From the NCBI RefSeq assembly GCF_023065955.2, contig NW_026622841.1, forward strand, positions 16,502,501 through 16,566,500: a DNA stretch of 64,000 nucleotides. Direction: 5' to 3'. Under the pieces are notes generated by a model. It did not search any database. It had not been told where the DNA came from and worked only from the letters and a program-made list of their open reading frames with translations. Shown in pieces: positions 54,291 through 64,000 of this stretch. The translations under genes and the position numbers were made by a program. Position 1 is the first letter of the stretch. The number at the start of each line of letters is the position of its first letter. The stretch is from Ursus arctos (taxonomy: Eukaryota > Chordata > Mammalia > Carnivora > Ursidae).

Positions 54291-56859
54291 CTAGTAGTTT
54301 CTGAGTCAAAAAACATACCCAGTGGAAAATACAGATTTAAGAAGAGTTCAGAAAAAATGTGTAGAATAGCCATCTGCCCCTGGTCAACTGCTATGCTAGG
54401 TCACAAAACGTCCTCTGGGTTGGCCGGGATGTCGGGCAGGTCCTACACAGCAGCCGTCACATCCGAGGTACACACTGTGCTAAGATGAAAGGACGCCTAG
54501 GGCCTTGCAGGCAGAGCTCACGGAGCGACGTAAGGCCTACGTCCTGGGGAGGAGAACATCTCAACACGGCCGCCTGGGTGCTCGGCTGCCTCTCAGCTCG
54601 AGTGTGATCTTCCAAGTGGAAGCTTCCAAGTGGACCTGTTCATCTTACAGACTACATTCGGAGTCTGCAGGCGTCCCCAGGAAGGCTTATTCGAGAACCT
54701 GGCAGGAATCATGGCAGGGGTGGTAGGAGAGGTGGAAGCAGAGCCCCAGTCAGAGATTCAGAGCAGCGGGGTTGTAGAGGACACGGCCTGAAAACGGGGA
54801 GTGGGACGTGTGCCTTCTGTGTGTTCCTCAGAGATTTCTAGAAAGAACGGATCCCCAATCCCGGATGCAGAACTAGCCCAGGCAGGAACCCTAATAAGCC
54901 ATTTCATGAGCCAACCTCGTAGAAAGGATGTAAAATGTCCTTCCTTTTGCTTTCTGTCTGATTCTCTCTGGACAAAACCTCGGGACAAGTGGGAATGAGG
55001 AAGAGGAATGCCTGAGGCCAGCTCGGGACTGTCCCTGAGCCTGGGAACCGTCTGCAGCCTGAGGCCCTGAGTCAGTGAGCGTCACATCCATTGGCTGGGT
55101 CACTGTGGACAGTGGACATCCCGTGTGGACAGTTTGGCCATCCCCTTCCTAACCCCACCATGACTGCTGAGATGTCCCTTCCCTTCCATTTCATGATGAT
55201 GGTGTTTCGCTGTGTTTGACTTTCTCTGCATTACGAACACTCACAAGGAAAGATTGTCGTATGAGTCATCTTTCAGTCTCTCCCTTGAGTCCCTTGACAA
55301 AGCCGACAGGGAGCCCACCTCTATTTAGCCTCAGCTGCGAAGCAGAGGTTTTAAGGAATAATCAGGCCCAGGAAGGCCACAGGTGAAGGACAGGACTTGA
55401 GATTTAGGACACCCGTGGTGAGCTGTGCTTGCAGTTCTAGCCAACTCCAGAACCATTCACAGTCTCGGTTTGTCATCTGTGGGAGGACCCCCCAAACCTG
55501 TCATCTTGGCCCTGTTGCACGGGTTGGGTGAAATAGTGTGCGTGGGGTGACTTGCACAACAGAGCCCTTGACCCCTGCCCCGTCAGTTAGCACTCTCTCT
55601 CCAGAAAAACACACAGAAGGACATCAGTGTATTAATCATTTCAGAGGGGCTGCTTCTCCTCTTGACAGCAAACAATGCCAGGAAGGAAAAAGTGAAAGAT
55701 GGAAGGAAATGCAGAGCAGGCAGGAATGGACCTCCTCTTTGGATAAGAAGCTTCTAGGAACCTTGGAGCCTTTACCATGTAGACGCGTGGACTGCGCTCA
55801 TATGGTGGTTTTCAGCCAGGGACTGGGAGTTACTTTGCAAAGTTCTGCTCATTTAGTTCCCTAATAAATATAAGTAGAACCATCAGGATGGTCCCAGACA
55901 GAATGTGAGCCAGGGAATTCTCGTTTCTGGAAGTGACGTCAGACACATTTAATTTAAAAGCATCCCCAGGGCCTAGGGCTGAGCCCGACACATGGTAGCC
56001 GCTCAATACAGATTTGCTTGATAAATGAAGGGCTGAATGATTGAATGAACTTATTTCTGATGGTTGCTCCAAAGCTTTCAATTTGATTAAACATATACTA
56101 GTTCATGTAGCCAAGCCACGGGAAAGAAGCTTCAGCCCAGCACAAACACAACCTGCCCCTCACTTTAAACGCCTCTCAGAGAAAAAATGTATTTCCAGCG
56201 AGAACACCCAGCTGGTCCAATCGTCCCGGAAGCTGCTTGGGTTTAAAATGTTCAGATTTGCTATGGCAACTCACACGTAGTTCATATAACATTTCCTGAT
56301 GCTAATTCATTGAAACATAAGGAAAAGGGCTTAGCATACAAATTCAGAAATCCGCCTTGTAATTGGTTAACATCGGTAGAAATCAAGCATGTTCCAGACC
56401 TTCTGAAAGGTCAGTTGAGCCATGTGTAGGTTTACGAGAAGGTTGTTTTCTTATGATAGGAAGTGAGGCCCCACATACCTTAATTTTGTTCCTCTAAGCC
56501 TGTGGTTTGTACAACCTAGATTCAACCCACTTTTTGTTTTCCGGATCTAACCCTTGCCTAACTACTCATTGCAACTCCACAAGCCTAGGTTGAACAATTG
56601 CCACATGCCTGGCCTTGTACTGGGTGCTCTGGGGGACATGGCCATATTTTTTATGGACTCAGGAACACAAGAAAATTCATCACCAGCTAAAGTATTTAAC
56701 AACAGCGTGTGAGAGGCCAAGTTCGGAAGACATGCTGGTTATGAGTACCAACGGGCCTGCATTTAGTCAGTAATTACACAGGACCGGGAACACTGCTGTA
56801 AGAGGAACCTTCTTGCCCAAACCACACAGGTGCCAAGGCATTTACTGAGCGGAAGGATT
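54291..56859. other. Unique sequence downstream of MIR122
   Basis: This should contain the 3' flank of the miR-122 primary transcript (reading leftward on the - strand). An ATTAAA-like signal on the - strand near 55950 is possible but unconvincing. No protein gene seen. Confidence 0.4.
55960..56045 (+). mobile_element. Short L2/MIR 3' fragment
   Basis: GGGCTGAGCCCGACACATGG, then CCGCTCAATACAGATTTGCT and TGAATGATTGAATGAA, is the shared end type of L2 and MIR elements. Confidence 0.5.
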
Positions 56860-56872
56860 GCCTAACAGTAGC

Positions 56873-56894
56873 TATTTAGTGTGATAATGGCGTT
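56873..56894 (-). ncRNA. MIR122: miR-122-3p mature passenger strand
   Basis: These 22 nt on the 3' arm begin AACGCCAUUAUCACAC and are complete. They pair with the 5p arm and leave the short 3' overhangs expected of Dicer products. Confidence 0.93.
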
Positions 56895-56908
56895 TGATAG
56901 TTTGGACA

Positions 56909-56930
56909 CAAACACCATTGTCACACTCCA
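56909..56930 (-). ncRNA. MIR122: miR-122-5p mature guide
   Basis: These 22 nt on the 5' arm of the hairpin read UGGAGUGUGACAAUGGUGUU and then UG. The seed GGAGUGU (nt 2-8) is unchanged, so target specificity should be the usual one. Confidence 0.97.
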
Positions 56931-58789
56931 CAGCTCTGCTAAGGAAAATCTGCAGCCGTGAGGGTGCTAACTTCACCTCCACACTCCGCCATTGCCACTG
57001 GTCACCATCGGGGAAGCTTGCCAGCTCCATATAGTGACCTGAGCAGAGAAAAGAGGGATCACGAGAGGGGGGGCATCTTGAGGAACAGAAAGAGATAAAA
57101 ATGTCAGGCTTCTGTGTCTGGGACAGTTGAACTAACAAAGGGACCCATTGCCCTGTGTCCTGTTACCACCCCATGGAAGGCCTCCCACTGACGGGAATGA
57201 AACTTCCTATGGAAATGGATGGAAAATCGGTTTGTGTCAATTTTCTAAGAGGGTTTAGAGAAAAAGAATCCCTAGAGAGAATTGATTTTAGGAAACAAAG
57301 ACTCAGTGAAAGGGTGCATTATAAACTGTGGTAATATGACCAGATTCATGGGCCCTCGTCAACTCTTACGTTCCCATCTATCCCAATCCATGGTCAGTAA
57401 ATATGGTAAATTCTGCAGTCTAAGAAAATTACAATGGTATTTCATGGGGATATAGCATGTGGATGTTCTGTGATTTACTCTCAGGAACACCTATCGGATA
57501 CCAAGGCACTTGATGGTGCTCAGATTTTAACTCTTACTCGCCTTGGTCATTTTCCACCAAGGTAGAGGGTGGAGATGAGGGGAGATAAGGAAACGAAAGA
57601 AAGGCAGAGAGGGGAACGGTTCAGTTTTTTGTTTACAACGCTCATTTTCTAGCAAAAGGGAGCCTCTTATGAATAAATCCCTTCTGTTTTCCTGGCTTTC
57701 CTGTTAAAAATGGTTTCTAGGTGACATATGAACTCCTGCCCACCATGGAGAATGGGAAGAAATAAATCATTTTACCTAACCCTTTATTTTCCCCCAATTG
57801 CTGGAAAAGGCAAAGGTTGGGGGCCAGTTAATTTTTTCCCAGGATAACCGAGTTGTTAACTTTTGACCAGAGCCTTGCTTTGGCCATAGAATTGGCTCAT
57901 TCTTAACAACTGAATATACACCGTTCTGCATTTTTCAGGAAAAATGGCTCTTAATCACATGCAGACCAAAAATCACCCTCTTCGACCTAGAATGTGCAGT
58001 TATTAGCACACCACAGAAGTCTCTCGGTCTCCATGGGATAGGGTGGTGAACCCTGCCTCTTTTTTCCCTTACCTGCTTGACTGGGCTGATTTGCTTGTCC
58101 TCCTATGAAGCACCTGACTTCCTTTGGTTCGAGTCTGTGACCCTCACTTGTCCTGACAGGGTGTGGTCACTTGCAAGATAGGGCGAACGTGCCACTTGGC
58201 TCACTGGTAGACCAGCTCTCTTCAGGGGGAGCTCTTCTGCGAGTTTTGGCGAGACTCCCACCAAATACAAATTCTAGAATTCCAGCTGGCCCCAGTCACG
58301 CCAACCCTTGGCACTCTGGGCACAGCCATGGTGGACACACTCTTATGCTTCTTCCCCAGAGCCAGGCTCATCTGCTTTGTCTTTGCCTGAGGGACTTAGA
58401 ACAGAAACCCCCACTTCCTGGTCACTCATGGGATGTTGCTGACCATGACAAGAGGCTCCAGAAATCTCTTGGCCTCGATCGGGAAGAATCACCGGGAGGT
58501 GAACAATTCACTGGTTAGAAAGGTCCCAGTAGGACATGCTTGAAGAGCCATCCATCGGGCAAGAGCTCGGGCCCCTTTCACCTCTCATGACGTTACAGCA
58601 GGGTCCGAGCACGCCTGCACTTCTCCAGGTGGGCTCTGCATGGTTGAGGTGTCTTAATAATCTGCAAAAGACAGAAAAGGGAAGAAAGAGTGAAGAGGGA
58701 AGAAGAGAAGAGAAAGTTAATGTGTTTCGGGTAAAGCTTACAAAACTCCTCTGTTTCTATGTATCAAAACCTCTATTTTTTTTTTTTTT

Positions 58790-59255
58790 TGGTCCAAGAA
58801 ATTTATCTCAAGCAAAAAGCCCTTGAATTTGTAGAAAAGATTTTATTTTCTACCCATTTGTATACAGATTTACCTATAAGATTGTCCACAGAGCCCTTGT
58901 TTACAATAGCAAAAATTGTGAACAACCCAAACGATAGGAAAAGGGTAATATACTTATAATATAACCTAGTCATTTAAGGTGACATTGCAGAAAAATGGTT
59001 GTTGACTGGGAAAGAGATTCGAGGTATGTTACTGAATGAAGAAGTAGTTTACAGAACAGCGTACACAGTTTGAGCTCTTTTCTGTGACAAATCATACATG
59101 TCCGGGGCAAAAACATCAAATGTTAACCTTGTTATCTTTGAGTGGTGGAATTATAGTTTGGTTTTTTCCTCCTTTTGTTTCTCTGCATGTACTAATGTCT
59201 GCAATTAATGTAGCACTTTTGTAATGAGGAAAATCATTAGAATTTAAACAATTTT
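58790..59255 (+). mobile_element. Old L1 3' fragment
   Basis: This L1M-type 3' end in sense orientation is recognisable by TTTACAATAGCAAAAATTGTG, AACAACCCAAACGATAGG and the AATGTTAACCTTGTTATCTT stretch. It lies antisense within the predicted pri-miR-122 intron. Confidence 0.6.
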
Positions 59256-59265
59256 TTAAACAGTT

Positions 59266-59322
59266 TTTTTCTTTCTTTCTTTGTTTTTTTTTTCTGTTTT
59301 TTTGGGTTTTTTTTGGTGGATC
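59266..59322. repeat. T-rich low-complexity tract
   Basis: A mix of T runs with C and G interruptions lies next to an old L1 end. Confidence 0.85.
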
Positions 59323-61590
59323 CCGTAATAAAAATTCCTTCTTGCAAAACACCTCTGAAATTCGGCAGTTAGAGCTTACACTGCTTTGTGGACAAGCTTG
59401 CAAAGTGAGTGCTGTGCAGAGAGAGGAGCCTCAGGCTAATTTCCTAGCAAATTATTAATGAAATACTTTGGTATGCAGAACAATTTTATGGGCTTATTGC
59501 ATCCATCAATAAACACATATTTATTGAGTGCCTATTGTGTTCTCAGTCTTATGAACAATTTTTTAAACGTAGTTACATCGGCCCTGATCTTCCATTGCTT
59601 GTTTGTTTCTGTAGGACTGGATAAACTGTCAATTGGCAAAGCAGTTTACATGAGCAAGTGGAATGTTTTCGGTTTCTTCAAAAGCCAACCAATAATATGC
59701 CACTAATTTAAAAAATTAGAAGTGGTTAATACCAGGATTTCCTTGGATATGTTTTTTTAAATTTCACGGTCATTTCTCATTCTGCAGCTTAAAAAATTTT
59801 TTTGTTCTAGCATTTTCCAGTTTAACAAGTGCACTTAAATAGTACACATTAATAAAAAACAGAATGTTTATAAGCTGGTTGGGAAATAATTATACCTGTT
59901 ACTTCCTGTGAAAAAAGTAATGCATCAGGAGAAGACGTGGGATGTTACTCAGGGTAACGTGAGCCGATGTCAGCGCCGTTCCCACAGCTTAGAAGAGACC
60001 TGACCTTTTCTAAGCATCCTCTGTAAGGATCCCCTGCCTTACTTCCTAAAAGAGGTCAACTGCTACACATTCCTAAAGGTCTGGCTCTCAAAACTCAGTT
60101 TCTGTGCAGTGTCCCCATCTCTCTTCTCTCACCCTCTCAACCTGGACTGAATCTCTAGACATTTCTAGTAGCTGTGGTCAGCTCAGAATGCTGTTATCCC
60201 ACTGACCCATGGGTATGAGAAACAAGCAAGCCTGGGTTTGTTCCTTTATGTCATGGGTTTGTTTCCATAAGTGGAGAGGGAGAGTTCATTAAGGAGGAAG
60301 CCTTTGCAAGCCTAACCTTCTAGCAAATTCATCAGCCTGAAGGTATTCTGTGTGCCTCACAGCTCCTTGATCTTAGATTCCAAAGTACCAGGAATATCAC
60401 AAGACTCCCTATTCCTTCTCATGTCAGATCTAGGCATGAGCAGCTTGTCTTTGCTTTCAGATTTTGTTTCCCAGGCGCTGAGAATGTTCTAGGGCTAGCC
60501 CTGAGGACTGAGTGCTTCCAGGGTGTGTGAAGTGTCACCTTGCTGCAAACCTAACCCATTAGCATTAAAAAAATTTTTTTTCTTAAAAAGCAAAAGATAA
60601 ATGGAGATGCTTTCTCTTAATTCCAAATCCACATTTACCATCATTTCAAACAGATGTGGTGGAGGCATCAATCTGATTCTTTTCGGCTGATACAGTCTAG
60701 GTGAAGGCAGAGGAAGTCAGTATCATATGCCTGAGCCTTGTCATTTTGAAAGTACATGGAAATTTTAAAATGGAATGTTCTAGTCAACAGGGAGCAAAGG
60801 CACATTTCTTTTTTTCATTGAAATCCATCTACGAGGGAAAATCTGGAAAGCTCCTTATGCCTGTAATTATTAGCCACGCTTATCACCAACCAGGGGTGAA
60901 AGTGGGGGCGGGGGGATGATTGGGACTATTCTCAGGCAGGTTGGGGTCTCAACAGACTTTTTTCAAAGAGAATTGTTGAGGCTTGGGGATTCCTGGGAAC
61001 CGGTTTTCTTCCCGTGCGGGTGTCTGTTTTCAGGGTCGTCAAGGGAACAAAGCTTTGGACAGAGGATCAACCCTGAGGCTGGCTTTTCAGAAGTATCAGA
61101 GGGGAGCACAGGGAGCCCTGCGGGGTGCTTGCCCCAAAGCATGGAGAAGGGGAGGGATTCCTGGCCAAACAAGACCCTAATTCCAATTATCCTGCCATGG
61201 GATCTTGTTTGAAGGCCTTGGTGTTCCTGCTAAGTCAGGCCATCCTAGGACAGGAAGTGGCTCCATGGAGGCCACTCCGAGGGCACCGATAAAAGTCGGG
61301 GTGGCCTCCAGGCCTTTGAATCCTCCCTAGCTGTCCTTTCCTCCGCTGGGCTGAGAGCAACCTCCAGGAAGGTCTCGGGTTTTCTCAGGCTTGCTGAAGA
61401 AACAGAGTCATCACAGCAGACACATTCAAATAGGCTGGAGTTGACACTTCACGTCGCTCAGGTGCTGTGCGGGCTTTCTGGAAACACCTGGGCGCAGCGC
61501 GCCCCTGTTTCTCGGAGTCAGTGGCCACCCCCAAGAACGGCCTGATTCACCCAGGGGAGCTGGAAGGTGCTCGGGGAGAGGGGTGCTTAC

Positions 61591-61712
61591 CTTCCAGGCC
61601 GCGCTGGTCCCCTCCAGGCCTGGGCCTTCCTCCGGCGCCTTGCAGGCTCCCCGTCCATGCGGGCTGTGTGGGGCGGCCGCGAGCCCGGAGCTTCTGTGGG
61701 GTGTAGGCCTTT
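61591..61712 (-). ncRNA. MIR122: Predicted exon 1 of pri-miR-122
   Basis: This is an inferred first exon of the miR-122 primary transcript. Its 3' edge is a strong donor on the - strand (TGGAAG|GTAAGC, intron starts 61590). Its 5' edge is placed about 25-30 bases downstream of two TATA-like boxes (CATAAAG near 61727-61721 and TTTAAAA near 61745-61739), so the start is uncertain by about 20 bases. The exon is short and GC-rich. Known mammalian miR-122 primary RNA (hcr in woodchuck) is a long, spliced, non-coding transcript starting about 5 kb upstream of the hairpin; the distance here is 4.75 kb. No RNA evidence is available in the window. Confidence 0.5.
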
Positions 61713-61850
61713 GCCCTCTCCCTTTATGGGATCCAGGGTTTTAAAGTAAACAGTTCTTTCTCTCTCTGATAAGTCACATTAAATTATTGATTCGGAGGCT
61801 GGGAGGGCATGACCTCAGCCCACTAAGTCATCGTCACCTTTGGTCAAGCA
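61713..61850 (-). promoter_or_regulatory. Candidate miR-122 promoter with liver-factor motifs
   Basis: Read on the - strand from upstream to downstream, four kinds of site occur in about 110 bases. They are an HNF4/DR1-like site TGACCAAAGGTGA (61846-61834), an AGGTCA half site (61815-61810), a perfect ONECUT/HNF6 core AATCAATA (61792-61785) within an AT stretch that also resembles HNF1, and a perfect FOXA core TGTTTAC (61752-61746). TATA-like TTTAAAA (61745-61739) overlaps the downstream end, and CATAAAG lies just below it. HNF4A, HNF1, FOXA, C/EBP and HNF6 are reported activators of miR-122 in liver. The cluster lies 4.8 kb upstream of the hairpin, about where the human start site is known. 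Each motif alone would be weak; the spacing and set are the evidence. Confidence 0.55.
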
Positions 61851-62394
61851 CACTCAGCCAGGCTGGGAAGCCCAGCGCCCCCCCTCGGCCCGGGGGTGGC
61901 CTGCAGCCCAGGCAGAAGCAGAGGCCGGTGGGGAAGGCAGGCAGGTGCACCTGCTGAACACAGCCTTCCCCCCAAAACCTGGGTGTTTTTTACTCTTTCC
62001 TTACAGAAAGACTACAGTCTATGACATTGTCACCTCCTCAGATTTCAAGACCCGGAGAAGTCACTGGGTCATAGGAAGCTATTAAATAAATTAAATATAT
62101 CCTCGACGCATCCTACTTCGAGCTCTTGACCAATATTTGGAAGCCGGTCTCATTCTCCTCTCGAACTGATCGTTTCTGACGTAGTTCCGATCTATTTGTT
62201 CACGCCAACAATTATTTATTAAGCTCCTCCTTACCTGCGGAGCCCTCGTAATGCAGTGGTGAGCAAGACTGATGGAGTTTACAGACTGGTAGGAAGACAG
62301 AGTCATACAGAAGCAGGGAGCTCAACAACCATTGGGGGCTGCCGTCGGTCCTAAGTGTGGTCTGTTAGCTGCTATTATTTTATTCGTATTTTTA

Positions 62395-62485
62395 AAATCT
62401 GTTTTTTTAATTCCAGTAGAATTAGCCTACAGTGTTGTAGTGGTTTCAGGTGTGCGATCTAATGATCCAACACTTCTTTACACAA
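62395..62485 (-). mobile_element. Short L1 3'UTR fragment
   Basis: This resembles the reverse of the L1MA-type 3' end, around CCTACAGTGTTGTAGTGGTT and TCAGGTGTGCGATCTAATGA. Compare the sense copy at 46330-46390. Confidence 0.6.
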
Positions 62486-62749
62486 CTGCTATTATTTTTA
62501 ATGTCTCTGATCGTTTCTTTTCCTCCTCAGGCCACTCTGTCATTTTGCTTCCTTAGAAAGGAAGCTATTTGTCACCCTCCCTAGTAATAAATGCGATGTA
62601 AAATGAGGTCTGGTTATCCCAGCCTAAGCTCACGGTGATCCGAGGCGTGGGGCGGCCTTAACTAGCAGGTGTTGTCATTTTGCCCTACCCTTACTTTTAG
62701 TGATTTAATTTCTCTTCAGGTGCAAGTGGAAAGCAAAGTATGTTGTGGC

Positions 62750-62890
62750 TTTTTGATCCTAGGGTCCTAGGATCGAGCCCCACCTCGGGCTCCCTGCTCA
62801 GCAGAGAGCCTGCTTCTCCCTCTCCCCCTTGCTTGTGCTCTCTTTCTCTCTCTGTCAAATAAATAAATAAAATCTTTAGGAAAAAAAGAA
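62750..62890 (+). mobile_element. 5'-truncated SINEC
   Basis: Only the distal part remains, from about GATCCTAGGGTCCTAGGATC through the CT-rich body to AAATAAATAAATAAAATCTT. The tRNA-like head is missing. Confidence 0.85.
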
Positions 62891-64000
62891 ATGCGCCCAA
62901 ACAGTTGCCTACTATTCGGTCCTGCCACTGCTCCCTAAGTGCCTGTGGGGGCCCCCTCCCCTGGTTGCCTCAGACCACCTGGGGTCACCCTGCAAACTCA
63001 CCCCTAGAAAAGACCAGAGTCTTACCCAAGAGGGCTGAGGGATTGGCTGTGACCTTCCAAAGGCCGACACATTCCTATGGTGAAAGTCCAAATATTCATC
63101 CTGAAAGGGGAACATTCCGGAGCTGTGGAAATCACCAGGGCCCTGTGGGCTCCAGCTTTGTTCCACGGATGTGGCAGCGGGATTTTTTAAGCTTGTGTTA
63201 CTGGCACTGCCTGTGGTTAACTTGCTTTGCAGTTTTCAAATTTTTCTCCTGGTGACAACAATCGTAGTTCTTTTCAGACTCACTGTTGACTTTTCTCCTT
63301 TATAGTGCAATGGATTCCCCAGAGCCTCCCATGTAGACATTCTTTCAAAGGGCAGGACAAATCTCTTACTCCTGGGGCTTCACCGCATAAACATCCGGGT
63401 CATTTTCACCAGCTTCTCTGGTCTATGAAAGTTGCATTTTTGCTGAGACGGTTTTCCTTTTGTCTGGAAAACCATGATGAAGACAAACGTTCAACTTTTA
63501 GATGATTTCCTTTAAATTCCTAGACAAGGTATTTGCAAGGATTCTGGATTGCCAAGAAAGGATAAATTGTGTCCTATTCGTAATCGTAACCAAATTTCTT
63601 CCAGCAAATCCCACAACCCCTACTTCAGCGGCCTTTAAAATTGCCCTTTTTTTTTTTTTTTTAATAAAAAGGGATGCATTCTTTTAAGATAAGATAGATT
63701 TGAATCCTGCAAGGTTGGAGTTCAGCTTGGAATGTCTGCCTGCCTAGTGTTTGTACTCGTCTACAAGCCCCCTCCCTGGGCTTAGGGATCAGGGAAAATC
63801 AAAATCAGGTAAGTTTCCACTGGTGGCTGCCGGAAGCTGACCCCACCCCCTGTGGGTGACTGTTTTCTCCTATTCCTGCCCAGAGAAGCAGGCTTTTTGA
63901 AATGGAAAAAAGCCTTCCAGTTTCAGTGAAGAATGCCGAATTTTGCCAGGAGGGAGGCAGAGGTTTGGGAACTGGGAATCCTGGGTCTCCTCTGAGATTC

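Larger units (their letters stand above)
56860..56944 (-). ncRNA. MIR122: pre-miR-122 hairpin
   Basis: This 85-nt hairpin on the - strand is identical to the human MIR122 precursor as I know it, except for two bases. One is a T-to-C change in the terminal loop. The other is a C-to-U change near the 3' base (56865) that turns a G-C pair of the basal stem into a G-U pair, so folding is kept. Both mature arms are complete. miR-122 is the most abundant microRNA of hepatocytes. It represses many metabolic and cell-growth mRNAs, and hepatitis C virus is known to use it as a host factor. Its position about 28 kb beyond ALPK2, in convergent orientation, is the expected one. In human the opposite strand is also annotated as a small RNA (MIR3591). 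Confidence 0.98.
56860..58661 (-). ncRNA. MIR122: Predicted exon 2 of pri-miR-122, containing the hairpin (3' end not defined)
   Basis: The candidate 3' splice site is at 58662-58664 on the - strand. It has a pyrimidine tract of roughly 50 bases and ends TTTTGCAG, immediately before ATTATTAAGACACC. The hairpin lies about 1.7 kb into this exon. The region has no long open frame and no named repeat, in keeping with a non-coding RNA exon. The end given is only the base of the hairpin. I do not see a clear AATAAA just beyond it, and Drosha cleavage of this transcript is known to assist termination. Confidence 0.45.
58662..61590 (-). other. Predicted intron of pri-miR-122 (2.9 kb)
   Basis: This is the interval between the predicted donor (61590) and acceptor (58662) on the - strand. 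It contains an old L1 3' fragment at 58790-59255 and a T-rich tract at 59266-59322. The rest, 59330-61590, is unique AT-moderate sequence with no coding exon that I can recognise. Confidence 0.45.
61851..64000. other. Sequence upstream of the candidate miR-122 promoter
   Basis: This contains an L1 3' fragment, a truncated SINEC and a poly-T run at 63645-63661. The rest is unique. No exon of another gene is recognised. Confidence 0.5.

Noticed and set aside
57781..57790. AATAAA on the - strand as a pri-miR-122 poly(A) signal
   Set aside because: It lies upstream of the hairpin in the transcript direction, so using it would exclude the microRNA.

Overview
This is vertebrate nuclear DNA from a carnivoran mammal. 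The signs are spliced exons with consensus GT-AG boundaries, long introns, and many copies of the carnivore tRNA-derived SINE (SINEC), whose sense head reads GGGGCGCCTGGGTGGCTCAG. The SINE body carries the GACAGAGAGAGACAGCCAGC motif that I associate with arctoid carnivores such as bears and seals. That narrower placement is inference. There is no bacterial or viral gene cluster here; nearly all short open reading frames are chance or lie inside repeats.

Layout. Positions 1-28.9 kb (+ strand) hold the 3' end of an alpha-kinase gene that I assign to ALPK2: three coding exons (3906-4123, 9195-9243, 28124-28352), introns of 5.1 and 18.9 kb, and a short 3'UTR ending near 28.92 kb. The last intron contains a full-length LINE-1 in reverse orientation (9875-15878) with a perfect 17-bp target-site duplication, an intact ORF1 and an ORF2 broken by at least three frameshifts. 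From 28.9 to 56.8 kb is an intergenic interval of SINEs, L2, MIR, MLT1 LTRs, hAT fossils and an older decayed LINE-1 (41083-46406) that has lost part of its reverse transcriptase region and carries two SINEs.

At 56860-56944 on the - strand lies the hairpin of microRNA MIR122, the dominant liver microRNA. Both mature arms are intact, and I know of only two differences from the human hairpin. Reading the - strand upstream, a strong 3' splice site (58662), a strong 5' splice site (61590) and, at 61.7-61.85 kb, a compact cluster of liver-factor motifs (HNF4/DR1-like, ONECUT, FOXA) with TATA-like boxes together suggest a two-exon pri-miR-122 gene with its promoter. The hairpin is certain; the transcript model is inference from sequence signals.

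The convergent order ALPK2 (+) then MIR122 (-), about 28 kb apart, matches the known mammalian arrangement (human 18q21), and each identification supports the other. I found no wholly new system. The items most worth a second look are the candidate miR-122 promoter and splice structure, the reverse full-length L1 whose antisense promoter could drive a transcript into the last ALPK2 exon, and a perfectly bounded triple-nested DNA transposon at 50 kb.
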